64,000 nt of DNA, from assembly GCA_963932185.1 (NCBI GenBank), contig OZ010672.1, forward strand, positions 17,631,714 to 17,695,713, given 5' to 3'. The stretch is from Troglohyphantes excavatus. Its lineage: Eukaryota; Arthropoda; Arachnida; Araneae; Linyphiidae. The notes under the pieces are model-generated. The model ran no database searches. It saw only the letters and a list, made by a program, of their open reading frames with translations, and was not told the origin of the DNA. Positions 62,310 through 64,000 of this stretch are shown here, one piece after another. The translations under genes and the position numbers were made by a program. Numbering within the stretch: position 1 is the stretch's first letter; the number at the start of each line of letters is the position of its first letter.

Positions 62310-63170
62310 GGAAATATAGTTTATATTAAATTTTTTTTTAGGAATGAGAATTAAATTAATTGTTATTCTAAATTAAAAGAAGTGTATTGTTAGTCAGGGG
62401 CTTTTAAGAAAAACTGTGGAAATCATGAGATGATTTGCAGTAGTATGGTCAAAAAACGGCCAAATGTACTTATTTTCGAAATTGATTTCACAATAGTGCA
62501 GAAAAGTTATGTCCTTTGGCAGAAAAAACACAAAAAATTCAATGAAATTAAGAACAAATTCTATCCATGGGACTTTGACCTTGAAAAGGTCAAACAATGC
62601 TGCTAAACTCTTTTACAGGAAATATTCTTGTGAAAATTGTTTCATGAATGTAGTTCCTTTGTTCCTAGTAGTTCCTTTGAGCAGTCGATTATGGTGCTGA
62701 CAGGCAATCCTTTGAGCAGTCGGTTTTGTCAAAAGGGTGGGTTGTTAGGTAGGGTTGCCATAATATGACTGTATTGCCCAAAAAACAAGTAAAAAAAAAC
62801 TCACGCCAAATGTCCTATAATACATTTATACCGAAATTTTAACTTAATCGACCGTTTAGTGCTTTATTATATTTTATTTAGGCATGTTTAATAATTTCTT
62901 ATTTTTTTTAATGAAACACTTCCATCCTTATGTGCCATTTGAAAAAGTTTTTAAAGCTATATTAATATACAAAGCTAAAAATATTTAAAGATTGGAAATC
63001 TTTAAAAAAACTTTAAAAAAAATAGATAGATGGCTTTTTTAAACAGTTAAAATTAAAATCTGCAATATGTGCTCAATTTTAATTATTCGAAGTATCCCAC
63101 GAATTAAATTGTAACTCTTAAATATGAAACAAAAGTTAAATGAAGGCACCTAGGATCAAACTTCCATTAA
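62310..63170. other. Upstream flank of the kinase gene, no gene supported
   Basis: AT-rich, with short open frames only. A GGTAGGGTTGCCATAATATG segment near 62745 recalls a transposon terminus, but no partner was found. Kinase 5' untranslated exons may lie here or beyond the window. Confidence 0.35.
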
Positions 63171-63179
63171 TTTTTTTTT

Positions 63180-63670
63180 ACTGTATCCCTAAAAGTAAAA
63201 GACCCAAATAACCTTACTTTTAAAAGAAACGAACCTAAATACTCCCAAAAGTAAAATCAAATGTAAACTCTAAAAATAAATGTCCAATGTATCTCTAGTA
63301 TAAATAGACCCTAAACCGTCTCTAATATTCCACTGTGCAGCTCTAGCGCAAAGTTATTTCCAACCAAAATACATCTTACAAAAGTCTAATGTACACTTAA
63401 AAGAACAAAGTCTATAGTTAACACCAAAAAGAAAAAAAAAACATTGTTCCTCTAAAAATACAAATTCAATGTAGCATTGTAAAAGTTAACATACAATTTA
63501 ACTCTAAAAGTAAAAAACCAAAGTACAACACAATATAAACGACTAACCTAAAAGTAAAAATGAAATATACCTCTAAAATAGAAGCTTAATATGCATGAAC
63601 ACTAATAGTAAAAACCCCAATATATCCCAAAAATAAAAAGTATAATGTGTCCCTGAAAGAAAAACCTCGG
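63180..63670. repeat. Degenerate minisatellite, same vocabulary as 17700-18480
   Basis: Phrases such as CTCTAAAAGTAAAAACC, CCAATGTATCTC and TAATGTGTCCCTGAAAG recur at roughly 25-40 base spacing. A copy of the GTGCAGCTCTAGCGCAAAGTT dispersed motif is embedded at 63305-63365. Confidence 0.55.
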
Positions 63671-64000
63671 CAATTTACCTTTGCAATATCATAATTTGTT
63701 TTAATAAAGTGTTGTGTTTAAAATTAAATAAAAAAATATATATAATTAGCTAAAACATTAAAATTCCAATCATGGTCAAGCATGCTCATGAGCTAAAAAA
63801 CACCTCAATTTAAATCCGTCAAAAACTTTGAAACAGTCGAAACCCACGAAAAACCACAACCAAAAATTTTAAATTTCTAAATCCTGGTTTTTGCCAGCTC
63901 TGGTTAAAATCCCTTACTTTAATAAACATTCACCATTTAAATAAATTATAATCTTGTAATTAAAGTTACTATTCTTCAATTTCCAATATTTTGGCTTTTT

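Overview
This is an AT-rich eukaryotic nuclear window with long introns, GT-AG splice sites and many decayed DNA transposons (hAT, Tc1/mariner, pogo, Merlin). An arthropod fits best, perhaps an AT-rich chelicerate such as a spider. That placement is inference from gene families and repeat style; nothing seen fixes the species. Gene models were assembled by eye, by requiring consensus splice sites and matching reading-frame phase at every junction.

Three multi-exon genes are supported. (1) 1312-8341, plus strand: a four-exon gene for a ~463-residue protein of unknown function with five tandem 21-residue basic/acidic repeats. (2) 34240-17103, minus strand: nine exons of a sorting nexin of the SNX19 type (membrane anchor, PXA, PX, nexin C). 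Its last exon was not found. (3) 62077-41735, minus strand: fourteen exons of a 400-residue CLK/Doa-like protein kinase. It keeps the catalytic motifs but has lost the LAMMER signature that names the family.

Most of the remaining sequence is repeat. Intron 1 of the first gene holds an hAT-like element (1823-3014), a small TA-flanked MITE (3459-3713), an hAT-type element with a perfect 8-bp target duplication (3731-4974) and a probable solo LTR (5103-5680). The SNX19 introns hold an hAT MITE, a mariner-derived fold-back, a long hairpin, two pogo-like elements, and two abutting ~2-kb inverted-repeat units, one of which encloses a broken C2H2 zinc-finger gene. The 34.2-41.7 kb intergenic stretch carries a perfect 21-bp hairpin, a 23-bp minisatellite running into a ~180-bp TA tract, and an hAT element with an 8-bp target duplication. 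The kinase introns hold an internally deleted mariner, a Tc1-type transposase split by a younger hAT-like insertion, a pogo-like element, an hAT MITE and a Merlin relic.

The two minus-strand genes show no sign of joint function: one is a predicted endomembrane lipid-binding protein and the other a predicted nuclear/cytoplasmic kinase. No bacterial features, CRISPR arrays, rRNA or convincing tRNA genes were seen. The window looks like an ordinary repeat-rich invertebrate chromosome segment. The points most worth a second look are the LAMMER-less kinase, the 21-residue repeat protein, the zinc-finger-bearing inverted-repeat element and the clean nested insertions.
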